Made by a program: the position numbers and the translations under genes. Below are positions 52,409-63,858 of a DNA stretch of 64,000 nt, piece by piece. The stretch comes from Symbiodinium kawagutii (Eukaryota > Sar > Dinophyceae > Suessiales > Symbiodiniaceae). The notes beneath the pieces are model-generated. The model did no database searches and was not told the DNA's origin. It saw only the letters and a program-made list of their open reading frames with translations. Within the stretch, counting starts at the first letter, position 1. Each line of letters opens with the position of its first letter. The stretch is taken from positions 251,659-315,658 of the forward strand of contig VSDK01016450.1 of NCBI GenBank assembly GCA_009767595.1, in the 5' to 3' direction.

Positions 52409-52513
52409 CATCCCAACAGCGCGGTGGTCGCCATAACGGCGCTCCTCGTAGTGTTCCAACTTCCATGCGCGAGCCCAGGTGGGGATGTTGTTGGAGGCCA
52501 GGTCATTCGAGAC
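52409..52513 (-). CDS. Coding exon, unrecognised
   Basis: Exactly 35 codons lie between CCTGGGGAG and GTGGGCC: VSNDLASNNIPTWARAWKLE and HYEERRYGDHRAVGM. It joins in frame to 51911-51997. No family is recognised. Confidence 0.65.
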
Positions 52514-52599
52514 CTCCCCAGGAATGGCCCAGGGGATGGATCAATCATCGGCGGCCATGGCATGGCCTGGAGGAATAGTTTCAATGTGCAGTCATGACG

Positions 52600-52840
52600 T
52601 CAACCATCAAGCAGTCAATTCAACCATCAAGTCATCAATTCATAGAATTCAAGCATGAAGTCGACCATCAATCAACCAACAACCAACCAACACCTCAACC
52701 AACAACCAACCTGAATCTTAACCACAGCCAACCAAAAAACCAACCAACACATCAACCAAAAACCAACCTGAAAATTGACCAACCTTAACCTTCCCTTTAA
52801 GCTCAACCTTAACCTTGCCCTTTAAGCTTAACCAACCACC
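52600..52840. repeat. A/C-rich AACCAACA intron tract
   Basis: Dense AACCATCAA, CCAACAACCAACC and CAACCTTAACC repeats lie on the donor side of the exon at 52848. The matching G/T-rich tract (GATGGTGGTGACATGG) is at 52958-53170 on the acceptor side. Confidence 0.75.
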
Positions 52841-52847
52841 ACCGGCG

Positions 52848-52955
52848 CCTCCTCAGGGGGTCGCAGGCTGCGCTGCGCCAGCGGACTGGCCGGGGCCCTC
52901 CGTGGGATGTCCTCGGGAAACGCGGGCGCAGCGCCGGCACCAGGGATGGCCGTCA
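52848..52955 (-). CDS. Coding exon, Pro/Ala-rich
   Basis: The minus frame reads AIPGAGAAPAFPEDIPRRAP and ASPLAQRSLRPPEEAP, a low-complexity linker. No clear AG precedes AIPG; CCCGAG before DIPRR is one option. Confidence 0.5.
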
Positions 52956-53752
52956 CCATGGTGGTTGATGATGGTGGTGACATGGTGGTGGTGAGTCATG
53001 GTGGTGGTGACATGGTGGTGGTTGATGATGGTGGTGGTTAAGCACAGCTATATGCTATGAATAATGGTGGTTAGTGATTGTTGATGTTGCTTAGTGATGG
53101 TGGTTCAATACAATGGCGGGTAGATGATGGTGGTGAATGATGGTGTTTCAACCATGGTGGTTCAGTGGCCATGATGGTTTTCATGATAATGGTTAAAATG
53201 GCACTGGTAAATGATAGTGTTTTTATGCCATTATGCGTCATATTGATTCGTATTTCACTATCGCAAGGTTTAATGGCTAATGAGGCTAATGGCTAATGGC
53301 TACAGTTTTCTGCAAATATTCGAGCATTTGATAATGGCTAAGAATGGTTAATTGTGGTGGTTGAATATGGTTCAACATGGCTCAACCTTGGCGAATAGTG
53401 GTGAATGACTGTGGTTTCTAAGCACTTTGGCCAATTGTGCTGATCAGTCATAGCGACTGATGAATGAACAGTCATTGGTTTGTCAAGGCTTGAATTGATC
53501 TTGGATGATCACTTTTGATGGTCCCTGGTCATCCTGGTCGGTCAACAAGCTGATGGTGGATGATGACCAATTTGTTAACCACTTCGTGACAGCGATGAAC
53601 AAAAAGCTAGTGATGGTCAAAAATGGTTTTCAACGGTGGTTCACTCTATAAAGTCAAGACATGTCAACACCTGATATCAAACCCAGTGCAGCACCACCAA
53701 CCAACCATGGCAACCATCATCAACCCATCAACCTCCCACAGCTCCAACGAAC

Positions 53753-53839
53753 CATGAGGGACGGCCGCGGCTGTGGGGCACCGCGCCAGGTAAGGCGTGA
53801 TCCTGGGAGCTCCCGAAGTGCTACCGCTGAACACGGGAC
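53753..53839 (-). CDS. Coding exon, unrecognised
   Basis: Acceptor CTCTGAG leads to PVFSGSTSGAPRITPYLARC and PTAAAVPH, then a GTTCG donor (87 nt). An internal acceptor GAGCTCCCAG before ITPYL is also possible. Confidence 0.5.
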
Positions 53840-54061
53840 CTCAGAGCACGGGAGCAGCGCGGTCGGTGGATGGTCAACGGATGTCGTTTGATGGCTGGGT
53901 GATGCTTGATGGATTCATGGCACATGTGAAAAAATGCTCAACGAAGAAACAAATACATGTATACACACATACAAATATGTCATGTGTGTGTAAAGTTATG
54001 TAAAAAGAGTAACATGCGTAAGATACACATGAATATTCCAGAAAAGACCTGGCTTCATCAA

Positions 54062-54179
54062 ACATGGCTTCATCAGGCCCGGTTTCGCTGAGTCGTTTCG
54101 CTGAGGCGACCCGGCTGCGGCGCATGGCCATGCGCCGCCGCTGGGATCCCCCACGCGCTTTGGGTCTGATGAGACGCAT
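54062..54179 (-). CDS. Coding exon, Arg/Ser-rich
   Basis: From AAGGCCAG the frame reads MRLIRPKARGGSQRRRMAMR and RSRVASAKRLSETGPDEA. It is strongly basic, perhaps disordered or nucleic-acid-binding. The plus strand is also open, but the minus frame fits its neighbours. Confidence 0.5.
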
Positions 54180-54704
54180 CTGGCCTTGGATCCCAAGCGA
54201 ACAGAGCTGGGTGGGCAGGGTGGGCAGGGTGATGTTGGTTGGTTAAGGTGGGGTAAGGCTGGTCATGGTTGGTTGGTTGCGGCTGGCTATGGCTGGTTAT
54301 TGTTGGTTGAGTTTGATTAAGGTTGGTTAGTTGCTTGGTTGATGTTGTTGCTGAGTTGGATGATTCAAGATGGAAAGTGTAAGGGTCGTGACGTGTAGTA
54401 GAATATTGTCGCAACATTGGCGAATGGTGGAAAATGATGGTCGACAATCGTCAGCATTTGTTACCAGGATAACAACCAAGGGTGGCCAGAAAAAAGTGAC
54501 GTTAAAAAGGGTGTAGTTGCCCTATAGGCCCTAGAGTGAACTAAGCAAGTTAACAGGCAAAGAATGGTATCACTTCAAAGGGGCCAGCAGCCATGAGAAT
54601 CAAAGGTCAGGCAGGAAGAATAGCCCTTCATACGGGAAACCTAAGAGTCCATCTTTCTGGATCTGGACAACGCGGCTTCAGTCCCCAAGAATCAGGGTTT
54701 AAGC

Positions 54705-54772
54705 CTATGATTGGTTGGCTTGACAAGTGTGGCATGGATCTTATACCACAGCGTGCCATCCCAATGCTGCCC
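54705..54772 (-). CDS. Coding exon, unrecognised
   Basis: Acceptor ATTTCTGAG opens GQHWDGTLWYKIHATLVKPT and NHR; the frame closes shortly after. A GC donor (AG/GCTTAAAC) is possible. The plus-strand ORF at 54593-54796 overlaps and is judged a shadow. Confidence 0.5.
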
Positions 54773-54849
54773 CTCAGAAATCATAGCTTTTGTTGAGAAA
54801 CCAAGGTTAGATCAATTCACATCATTTTTTTGTTCTGCTAGTTGCTTAC

Positions 54850-55690
54850 GATGTTGACCAGAAATACGTTGTCAGTTGGTCACATTGTGATCAGAATTGG
54901 AAAGATACAAAAATTGAGTGAGCCTTGAATGTTTCTTGGATGGTCGCGAGGGTCCATAGTTGAACAGTGGTGAGTTTCCAAGATCGGCCATGACATGTGG
55001 GCACCAGTTTCACATCGTAGCGTTGGGCACTTAGCAATGGAGTGCTTGCTTTGGCACCGAACAAGGTAATGACATAAGCAGCTTAAGCAACAAATGCCAA
55101 ATCACCAGTGGCCATCCTCTGTCAATCATGAAGCAACCATGAAGCAAAACATTCTCTCTCTCTCTCTCTCTCTCTCCACCGTCGTCAGACACGAGGTCTG
55201 TCTCAGCCAGGCTGAAGGACGAGAAATATACAAGAATTGACAGGTGCCAAGGAGGCAGCGTGAAGCAAAACATTATTAAACACTATTTATCTTGCTTTAG
55301 CCTCAATTTACCAAAGTTACACAACGAGTCTTGTTTAACATCCACTCTTCAAACATCACCACAGCTGAGCACATTGACCCGTTTGACCATCAATGAGCCC
55401 GTCAATGAACCACAACTAATCAGCCTCAACACCCAATAACCACCATGGTTTCAGCAGTCTCAAACCTACATGTTGATTAAGTCAATTATGCTAAGGTTTG
55501 TTCTGCAAAAAACCTCGGTTTCAACTAACCTTAACCAAGGTTCATGGTGTGGTGCTAATCTTAACTACCATCTGGTTTCACCACTCCCTGTAGCTCTTTA
55601 GCTCCCCCTTTAAAGGGATTTAGGGATACCCCTGGCTCCTTAGCTCCCTGAGAATCACTAGCTAGTTATATAACCTTAACTAACCACAAC
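54850..55690. other. Non-coding block, intron-like
   Basis: It includes a TC microsatellite (55151-55176) and A/C-rich sequence from 55400. A minus ORF through the microsatellite is an artefact of the GA repeat. Confidence 0.45.
55151..55176. repeat. TC dinucleotide microsatellite
   Basis: A pure (TC)n run of about 26 bp. Confidence 0.9.
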
Positions 55691-55762
55691 CACCGGCGAC
55701 TCAGCTACCATGGTGTCACCATTCCATCAGCACCGTCCCCTGCGTTCCGAGGCGCTCAACAC

Positions 55763-55848
55763 CTGCCCCGCAGCCTGTGCTGCTGTCCCCGTGGAGGGCA
55801 CCGGCGGAGGCGGCGGCGGTCGCGGCGGCGCTGGGGCCTTGCGCAGCT
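55763..55848 (-). CDS. Coding exon, polyproline linker
   Basis: Acceptor AACCCCTCAG and donor GTGTTGAG bound ELRKAPAPPRPPPPPPVPST and GTAAQAAGQ. The run of seven prolines broken by Arg and Val is a typical flexible or SH3/WW-binding linker. Confidence 0.6.
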
Positions 55849-55932
55849 CTGAGGGGTTCAGCTATGGTTAGATACGGATAGCTGAGCTAACCATCCATGG
55901 GGTTAGAATAGCTGGGGTTACTATAAACCATC

Positions 55933-56020
55933 AATCATGGGGGTTAATAACCAACAAAACTATAGGGAAAACAATGGTTAACAGTGGGGGAACCAGGGGG
56001 ACGAAGGGTTTTGACTGCCA
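55933..56020. repeat. Partial family B element
   Basis: The core GGGAAAACAATGGTTAACAG and GGGGAACCAGGGGGACGAAG then GGTTTTGACTGCC matches the B family in reverse. The left end is truncated. Confidence 0.55.
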
Positions 56021-56229
56021 ACTAACCCCTCAGAATAGCTGGGGTAGCTGGACCATCCATGGTTCACTCACCCCTCAGCTTAGAAGTTGTGGCTGGATGT
56101 GCAGCTGGGGTTAACCATGGCTAGTTAGGCCCTACAGCCGGTAGCTGAACCAGCCGCTGGAAACCATGGGGGGTGACCACTTACGAGCCGTGGGGGTGCA
56201 CATCCAAGTAGCTGGGGTAAATGTGGATG

Positions 56230-57390
56230 AGTTGAGGTAGGTGGGGGAATTTCATGTGAAATATTTTTGTTAACCTACTTTACTATGATTAGCAGGAGCT
56301 TAGAAACCCACTAACAAGTTAACCAATAGAAGGTGGAGATATAACAAGGCGACTAAATGATTATGGGGGTCATCATACCGGCAAGAACAACAGGGACATC
56401 ACAACAACGATATCGTATGCATCATCACCTACTGAACTACATTGGTAATATTGGGTAATCATAGGGATGAACAAGCACTTAAAACAATTGCAATACAACA
56501 GCGGGAGAAACACAAGTGACAATTGGGATGCAGCAGAATGGACATCCATATCTAGATTGTTTACACAACAATACATATCAACGTAAGAGCATCGCGACAA
56601 CGAAAACAAAACAACAACCACAATAAACGAAAAAAACAGATATAAACACCAGAAACAACAGCAACAAAATCTTGGCGTCCATAGTCATGGTATAAACAGT
56701 CTAAACTCAAATTCCTGGTCATTTGCTTGAATAGATCATTGTGGAGGTTGCCCCTGGCAACTCACCAAGAAACCAGGTCGTATACTCCCAGTTGCCACCC
56801 CAAGATACAACTGCTCGACGTTGATAGCGGGTCTACTTGGTATGGACCGTATTTTCGTCCAAAAAATCCTTCATTGGTATTCCCTTTGCTTTGCGTGGTA
56901 TTGCAAGTGTGCCCAAAAACGACCACCTGAATATAGTTCTCTTAAGATCGCAATGTTTTGAGAAGCACTGATCACTAGTGACCATCAGCCGACCGTGGTT
57001 ACCATCAACAATTATCATCTGGTTGGTGGCCGAGCCACCCCTATGAAAAATATGTTTGTCAATCAACCATTCGTTAAGAAGTACATTTGGCAATATGCAA
57101 AATGTCAATCAAACCACCAACCAATACTTGTTTAACATTGTTTAACCATTTATGCTGGTCAGTATCCCCTATGTGCAAACAATCATTAATGATCATAACC
57201 CACTAGTAGCCAGAGTTAATTAACCAGTATTAACCTCAAGAATCCCTGAGTTTCCTTATCAATTCCTTAGTTGAACCATCATTAATGGCTATCAAACCAT
57301 CAAGCCACATGAATCCTTCATCAATCAAACCACATGTGGTTAGTATTAGCTGAACCATCATGAATTCTTCATCAAACCGCACCAGCCAGC
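56230..57390. other. Non-coding block, intron-like
   Basis: AT-rich unique sequence, one family A element (57021-57122) and A/C-rich repeats up to the exon at 57409. No exon was found. Confidence 0.45.
57021..57122. repeat. Family A inverted-repeat element
   Basis: It opens GGTTGGTGGCCGAGCCACCC and closes GTCAATCAAACCACCAACC. It is the most complete A copy without an insertion. Confidence 0.65.
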
Positions 57391-57408
57391 CATCAACTGC
57401 TGCAACAT

Positions 57409-57501
57409 CTAACTCAGCTGCTCCCTTAGCGATCCTCTGCCAAGGTGGACTTCGGAGGGGGGGGCAGTTGCATCGACCTCAACAGCGGATCGGTGATCTT
57501 C
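57409..57501 (-). CDS. Coding exon, possibly with a stop
   Basis: Acceptor CCCACTGCAG opens EDHRSAVEVDATAPPSEVHL and GRGSLREQLS, then TAG at 57409-57411. If unspliced this would end a protein; a donor A/GTTAGATG overlaps the stop and would avoid it. The start phase does not match 57977-58046. Confidence 0.5.
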   Translation of the reverse strand, partial: EDHRSAVEVDATAPPSEVHLGRGSLREQLS

Positions 57502-57504
57502 CTG

Positions 57505-57600
57505 CAGTGGGTTGGTTGGTGAAGGTTGGATCAGGTGGGTTGGTTCAAGTTGGTTGGTTCAAGTTGGTTGGTTCAGGTTGGTTGGTGGGTTACCGTTACT
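57505..57600. repeat. GGTTGGTT-type tract
   Basis: Repeats of GTTGGTTCAAGTTGGTTGG lie directly beside the acceptor of the exon at 57409-57501, giving an AACCAACC intron end on the transcribed strand. Confidence 0.8.
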
Positions 57601-57976
57601 TGTTGCTTATCCTTGGATCTTTGGATTCGTTGCTTGGCGGGTCACGCATGTGACATCTGAAGTGATTGGTGGCATCAGCATCGATGACCGTTGCACTCCG
57701 AGCTCAAAAGGACCATAGCCAAATGACAATGAGCTATGCCTCCCGAGGCAGCCATCCTCGTTTGACTGGCTGAGCACGGTTCTTGATGGTCAACTTCTCG
57801 AGTGACACGACCAAAAGTGTACATGACTCATTTGACGTAATGTTCAGCCTTTCATAAAACAAAAACATCTAAAACAACATGATTCTGATATTAAGGTTGT
57901 CAACTGGAGGCGTAGAACAACCAACACAACTTGTTCATCAGGCGTTAGACCACCGGTGCCATGGTGTTTCCCTCAC

Positions 57977-58046
57977 CTTCGCAGCCGCACCTTTCACGCC
58001 AGGGAGGCGCAGGCCATCTCGGTGCTGAAGTCTTTTCGGCCGTGGC
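57977..58046 (-). CDS. Coding exon, unrecognised
   Basis: Acceptor ACCTCTGCAG and donor GTGAGG bound 23 codons plus 1 nt: ATAEKTSAPRWPAPPWRERC and GCE. The frame is open upstream (PPSGKPKRRSTATPLQ), so the exon may begin earlier. Confidence 0.55.
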
Positions 58047-58653
58047 CTGCAGAGGTGTGGCGGTGGATCGTCGCTTCGGCTTGCCACTTGGTGGGTAGAA
58101 CCACCTAGAGAATCGAAGACCTGCGAGTGAAACTGCAAGTTCTTGGTTCATGGTACATGGTGTTTGTTTGCCGCCAAAAAACACTGTTTTTGGTGCTGAC
58201 ATGGGAGTGTGTAACGGTGTTTTGGCTGCTTCAGAAGCGCACATATGAAATATTTACTTGGATAATCATGGTCAATCCGTCCGTCCAAGTAGCTCAGGTC
58301 TGTTTCTCCAACTGCTAAAGTGAAGGGTGATCTAAATTTCCCCTCCGAGACAAACATCCTGCGAGATATTGTTCTATCCAACTCCAGAGGCAGAAACTAT
58401 TTTCGGCATGTTTGCATCTATCAGCATTTATCAGCAGTTGCCATTCCCTACCAACATCAAAAAGAAAACCCAAAGAAAACACATTTCAAATAAATCTGAA
58501 CAGTACCAATGAATGATAGCGCGCATCAAGAGCTATTTTCGACTCGAAGCTAAAACCATGGTTCAAATCATCCACGACATCCATTTCCCTCAGAAAAATC
58601 CCAAAATCAACCAACCAACCGAAGCTCAAAGGCTTCAACTGAAGGCATCAACT

Positions 58654-59043
58654 GGCGGTGGGTCAAAACTTAGTCCCCCTGGTTCCCCCACTATTAACCA
58701 TTGTTTTCCCTATAAAATGAATGGTGGAGATCCTCCATTAGCTGGTTGATTCATGTTGACCCAGCTCGCCATATCTAGCTGGTATACCCCCTATTATATT
58801 TGGTTATTATCCCCTATTATTAACCATTGGCTGTTAATTCTAGCTGGTATTATCCCCTATATCAACCACCTAGTTAGCCAGACTGCCAGAAATCCCCATC
58901 ACCCACCTGGTATTATCCCTATTAGTCCCCAATAGTTGTTAGTAATTATCCCCTAAATCAACCAGCTAGACCAGCTATTAGCTGACCCATTAGTTGGTTG
59001 ATTAATCCCCCATTAGTTGGTTGATTCATGTTGACCCATAGCC
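58654..59043. repeat. Composite family B element, 390 bp, AACT duplication
   Basis: It opens GGCGGTGGGTCAAAACTTAG and closes ATGTTGACCCATAGCC, and is flanked on both sides by AACT (58650-58653 and 59044-59047). Inside are further copies of the motifs GGTATTATCCCCTAT, TTAGTTGGTTGATT and a second end-like GTTGACCCAG, so it looks like an internally duplicated element that moved as one unit. The right duplication touches the exon at 59047-59217. Confidence 0.75.
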
Positions 59044-59046
59044 AAC

Positions 59047-59217
59047 TGCCATAAATTCCCGCACTTTGCCCGGCGAATCCCCGGCTGACCCGGCCCATCT
59101 CAGCACCTGCGGTGCCGGCTCTGCATGGCCAGCTGCGGGCGCCTGAGACGCGGAGCTGGGCGTGGCGCTGGTCTCCAGGTTGAAGGCGGCGGCTGCGGCA
59201 GCGGCGAGGACCGGCAC
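59047..59217 (-). CDS. Coding exon, poly-Ala and Pro/Ser-rich
   Basis: Acceptor CTGTTCTCAG opens VPVLAAAAAAAFNLETSATP, SSASQAPAAGHAEPAPQVLR and WAGSAGDSPGKVREFMA. A donor A/GTTGGC would lie inside the AACT/AGTT duplication of the family B element, so the intron would start at the element edge. Confidence 0.55.
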
Positions 59218-59229
59218 CTGAGAACAGCG

Positions 59230-61580
59230 GGGGGTGGTTGTGATGATGGTTGGCTTAGGGTTTAGTTACAACCAATGGTGAGAACCAATTGTTACAACCA
59301 ATGGTTGGAACCAATGGTTAGAACCAATGGTTAGAACCAGTGAGATTTTTCCATCGCCATCCAAAAGGTTCAGCTAAGATGGTTAAGACCAATGGTTAGA
59401 AGCAATGTTACGCTAGTTAGCACTAACAAATGGTTAGAGGCTTGATTTAGCAATGGTTCCATAAAACCACTAGAACCATTGGTTCTATATAATCCAGCTT
59501 AATGATGGTTAGCGGCTTAATGAATCATGATGATACAGGAGTGATGACTGGTGAAGTAATGATGGTGGATTGGTGGTTGCCTTTTCCAACTGCTTCTGGC
59601 TGGTTGTAGTTGGGGAAATAGGGCCACCATGATGAAATCGTGGTTGAAAATGGTAAATCATGATCATTATGAGGGGTCAGTGTGCAACCACTATTGAAGT
59701 GTAATGAAGGTATATTCACCATCTATTTCCTATTTCTAGGAGAACCCATTGCTAGTCGGTGGCTAGTTGCGCCATAGCAAAACCGTCAATCAACCATCCC
59801 AAATATTGCGGAAAATGACGAAAGTAGCCTTCGACAAACCAGTGCAACAAAATGTTTAAGAAACACACATACACGCACTTACTTACAAACAAATCTCTCT
59901 CCCTCTCTCTCTCCATCACTATCAGGCTATTTTTGTTTGTATGTGTAGTATCTACGTTTGGACATGTGTAAGTCGAAAAGCTTCTTGAAAGCCACGTGCG
60001 TTGAATTTACTTAGCATCACCACCGAAAGATTTGCTATGCAAAAAATAGTGTGTTCACATGTTTTTGCATCTGCTTACTGCTTGCTCGCACATGTCCACC
60101 ACATTACTTTTCCATTTTGGCGTGTTCACACGTGGTGTACCCCAAAGTTTCAATGCTTTCCCTCGTAAACATGTCCATGTAGCTTTGGCAAAGGCAGTAG
60201 GGGCACCACCTTAGATAGTGCACACCCATGTATGTTGCCATTTTGCCGGTACCTTCCCTGTGAATGCTCTCACCACCCAATCGTGAACCATGAGCAACTA
60301 CCAATCATGGGTAAGCACTCTTCAGCGAGTATATAGGCATTTCTTCACCAGTATCTACCGGTATCTCATCCAATCATATAGCTTCCACGAAATCGACAGT
60401 GTTGGCTTGATATATCATGCGTCTTATGAAACACTGTGGGGCCATGGCATTGAACCCTGTGAGTCATGTTGAACCATCACTGTCGTTGGCCAGGCATTCT
60501 TCAATTGTAATCTCTCTCTCTCTCTCCATCGCCATCGAAAAGTTCGTCCCAGTTCTTCTGGGGGCAGCAATCGTAGTTTCTTACTGCTGCTTCCTGTATT
60601 ACTATTCCCCTTGTTGCTCACACAGTTTCCTACTTTTGCTCATTTCTACCATTTGTTGATGCTAGCAATCTGGCCATTCCTATGTTTTCTGTTTTGGCTT
60701 GTTGCTTACTGCATCACTGGGAGATCTAGATTGCTGAGCCACCAGTTTACTCACAAATAACTACATGGTGAATTTGCTAAGTTCAACCTCGATAAACCAC
60801 CATCAGTTTAATATACAGCAGTCTAGCTGATGGATAGTTGCCAAATCAATACAATATGCTGATGCTCATTAATTGGAAGCCATCATCCCCAGGTATGAAA
60901 ATAAACAAACATCTTGAAACGACGCACGACTTATATCATATACCAATCATGTTTGAATAAGAAAAGCTCAATCATCGACTGAAGCCACCAACCAGTGGTG
61001 AATCAATCATCCCTAGCTAATAGTTCTAGTGAAAATCCAAAATTCTTTCATTCAGCAATACATCAGCATCAATTCAATTTAATAAATAATAGCAACAAAT
61101 AATCCACCTCTCATCAACCCTCTGAATACCAAAAATGTCAATCAAACCACCAGTCAATCAATCTTAAGTTCACTATAGAAAATCCTCGGAAATTTCCCAC
61201 GAAACTCAACTAGTAGATGTTTAACCATTATTGTTGGTTATTACCTCCTACTATTAACCACTACAATCCTCAACTTTACAAGAGTGAATTTAGATGAATT
61301 TAGTATTCCCTATCAACTAACAAACATTCCTGGGTACAAGTTCAAATAATCATGTTATAACCCCCTTTACATCCCCATCCAGTCCCACCCAAAATCCCCT
61401 CTAAAACGAAAAAAATCCAACCAACGAAGTATCCCCTATCCAGCCCCTATTAACTACATGTTATAACCATCCACCAATAGTTGGATGGTGGTAAAACCCC
61501 ACCTATTAGTGGGTTATAACTATAGTGGTTCATCCCCTACTAACTATGGTTATACTCAGACCACGGTGCCTCCAACCCAC
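59230..61580. other. Non-coding block, intron-like
   Basis: AACCAATGGTTAG repeats (59265-59340), TC microsatellites near 59896 and 60512, then AT-rich sequence and A/C-rich repeats up to 61560. ORFs on either strand lack protein-like composition. Confidence 0.5.
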
Positions 61581-61584
61581 CCCA

Positions 61585-61738
61585 CCATCCATGGCTCCGC
61601 CTCCACATTGCCGCTCTGTTCCTCGGCGCTGGCGCATGGCCCCCCGCCAGCGCGGCATAGCCCGCGGCCAACTCGTGCGGCGACGGCGGCTCCGGCGTGG
61701 CCACGTCCGGCGTGGCGTCCGGGGAGGGCTTGGGGATC
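61585..61738 (-). CDS. Coding exon, Pro/Ala-rich
   Basis: Acceptor CCTCCCCAG opens IPKPSPDATPDVATPEPPSP and HELAAGYAALAGGHAPAP. The first nucleotide completes an Arg with the exon at 62744-62958. The 3' limit is uncertain, and a frame shift to SAEEQSGNVEAEPW near the end is also open. Confidence 0.55.
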
Positions 61739-61862
61739 CTGGGGAGGTGCAGAGATATGAAGGGATAGATATGATAGGTGGATAATGCTAATATAACTAC
61801 TATAACTAATGTATATATATATAAATAAATAAAGATATGATAGGTAACTAGATGGATATGAT

Positions 61863-61959
61863 GGTTTCTCAAAATAGGGGAACCCCCAAATCATCCATTA
61901 TTAGTCATTATTAGCAATAAACCAGCTATTTTTAGGGGTCACTATTTTGAGAAACTACC
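61863..61959. repeat. Family C inverted-repeat element
   Basis: It opens GGTTTCTCAAAATAGGGGAA and closes CTATTTTGAGAAACTACC. Flanking ATGGATATG on both sides (61852-61860 and 61962-61970) could be a longer direct repeat, but similar words are common nearby. Confidence 0.75.
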
Positions 61960-61969
61960 AAATGGATAT

Positions 61970-62690
61970 GATATAAAGGTAGATCATGGGAAAACACGTA
62001 TTGAGAAAATGGTATCAAGATAATTAGTATATAATGGTTCCAAGGGGTATATGGATCATATTTGAGTAGACATGTATGAGAGGTAACTCAATTTAAATGG
62101 ATATGAAAGTAGATCATTGGAAAAACAAGGTAGATAATGGTAGATAGAACTGATCTTATTGGAGATATTCAAAGAGAAAAGTGATCCAAAGTAAATATAT
62201 GGGTAGAGATATATGATGCAGTAGATGGCATGTTTTAGATTCTAAAGATATAGAAATGTTTGATGAGGATATAATATAGTTTTGTGATAGGTAGATCACC
62301 GAAATATAAACAGCAAAAGTTTCATGTAGAGTAGATATACCTCAAAACGAGGTACAGAAAGTGCAACATTTAAGTACACACGCTATAGATGCTAATACAC
62401 GTATTACAATTAATTGAGAAGTGGAACAATGTGAGCCACGACATTTCCACTGACACACCATCCCAATGACATCCTATTGAAATCCTATGGCCTACATTCC
62501 GCAAAACACCTGTCACCAACAGTGCATCAGCAGCTCAACCATCATTGTCTGTTATCACATTCCTTCCGGTTGGCTATGCCCTTCTACTTCACCCATTCAG
62601 TAACCACAATCAATCATCACCATCCACCATCACCATCCAAAAAACCATCATTCACCACCCATCAACTTCCAAGGTCATCCACACATCCAC
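61970..62690. other. Non-coding block, intron-like
   Basis: GATATGATAGGTAGA-type repeats to about 62400, then CCATCCACCATCACC repeats up to the exon at 62744. No gene is seen. Confidence 0.5.
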
Positions 62691-62743
62691 CCTGCAACTG
62701 CCCCCCCCTGCCACCCCCCACCCGTTGCGCCCCGTTGCGGCAC

Positions 62744-62958
62744 CTGCTGGGCTTCTTCTGTTGCGTCTTGGCCGCAGCGGCCGGGCGCTTCTGCGGCGGC
62801 TCGGCGCTCTCCAGCGGCGCCGGGCGCTTCGCCGGGATCGGCTTCGGCGGCGCCGCGGGCGCCGCGACGGCCTTGCGCTTGGTGGCCTTGGGCGCCGCAG
62901 GCGGCGCCGGAGGCCTGGGGGCGCGAGGGGCCTGCAGCAGCGGCATGCAAGGGGGGCC
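62744..62958 (-). CDS. Coding exon, Ala/Pro/Lys-rich low complexity
   Basis: Acceptor TTGACATCCCAG and donor GTGCCG bound 215 nt: GPPCMPLLQAPRAPRPPAPP, AAPKATKRKAVAAPAAPPKP, IPAKRPAPLESAEPPQKRPA and AAAKTQQKKPS. KATKRKA and similar motifs recall histone H1-like or nucleolar tails; a disordered, nucleic-acid-binding or localisation segment is the safest reading. Very high GC. Confidence 0.6.
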
Positions 62959-63360
62959 CTGGGATGTCAAGGTGATGTTGGAGGATTTGATGATGTGATT
63001 TTTGATGGTTTGATCCTGGTGAGATTTTCAGTTTATTGGATTTACCTTGTTTGATCATTCAATTCGTGTGATTTTCCACCGCCAGTTTGCCAGAGAGCGG
63101 GGTGACGTTGGAAGCTTTGATGGTCAGAAGCCGTGGGAAAGGACAAGGGTCACCAAGCATCACTGACTCTTTGGTGGGTACTGCCAACCCTGGATGAATA
63201 ACCTGCAGTAGTTGATCAATAGGGGTCATTCCCAAAAAGTTTGAGTTTCCTACCAAAAAATTGGCACCTCCAAACCACATTTTTCCCACAAAAGAAATAC
63301 CTCCCAATTAACAACCAACCAGTGGTTAGCACTACCCACCTCCTGATCAACCCACATCAC

Positions 63361-63419
63361 CACAGCTCCTGCGTTGCTTCCGCAGCTGGTGTCACCGGTT
63401 TCTTGGCCCGAGCAGCAGC
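63361..63419 (-). CDS. Short coding exon, Ala/Lys-rich
   Basis: Acceptor TCGCGGCAG opens AAARAKKPVTPAAEATQEL before a GTGATG donor. It matches the composition of the exon at 62744 and so probably belongs to the same disordered region. Confidence 0.4.
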
Positions 63420-63858
63420 CTGCCGCGAGTATTACAGTGTGGGGCTGCGGCAGTGGGGTTGGAGGGGTGGGTCCATGCCCTCCGTTCCAACATGTTGGTG
63501 CTTTCATTAACTGATGATGTTGTGTCAAATGACATGGATGCCCAGTGATTGAAACATCCAGCTATTTCCGCTCGACCTTCATTCATGTTGATCATGCAAC
63601 TGCTGTCAGATTACCAAATATATCAGCATGATTAGCCATGGTAATAGCAGGGAAAATCAAATTGCTACCTCGCAGCTTGCTAAGCAGCTTGCTAGCCATC
63701 ATTTCGCCATGGTTCAACCATCATTCAACCAGCAAACATGATTCGACCATCATCCGACCATCATCAGCCATGATTCAACCACCATTTCACCACAGTTTCC
63801 ACCAAGAGTTCCACCAACCCATCACCAAGGAATACTCATCAGCAGCACCGTGACCCAC

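Noticed and set aside
55031..55273. Minus ORF with RERERE segment
   Set aside because: The motif comes from a GA/TC microsatellite.
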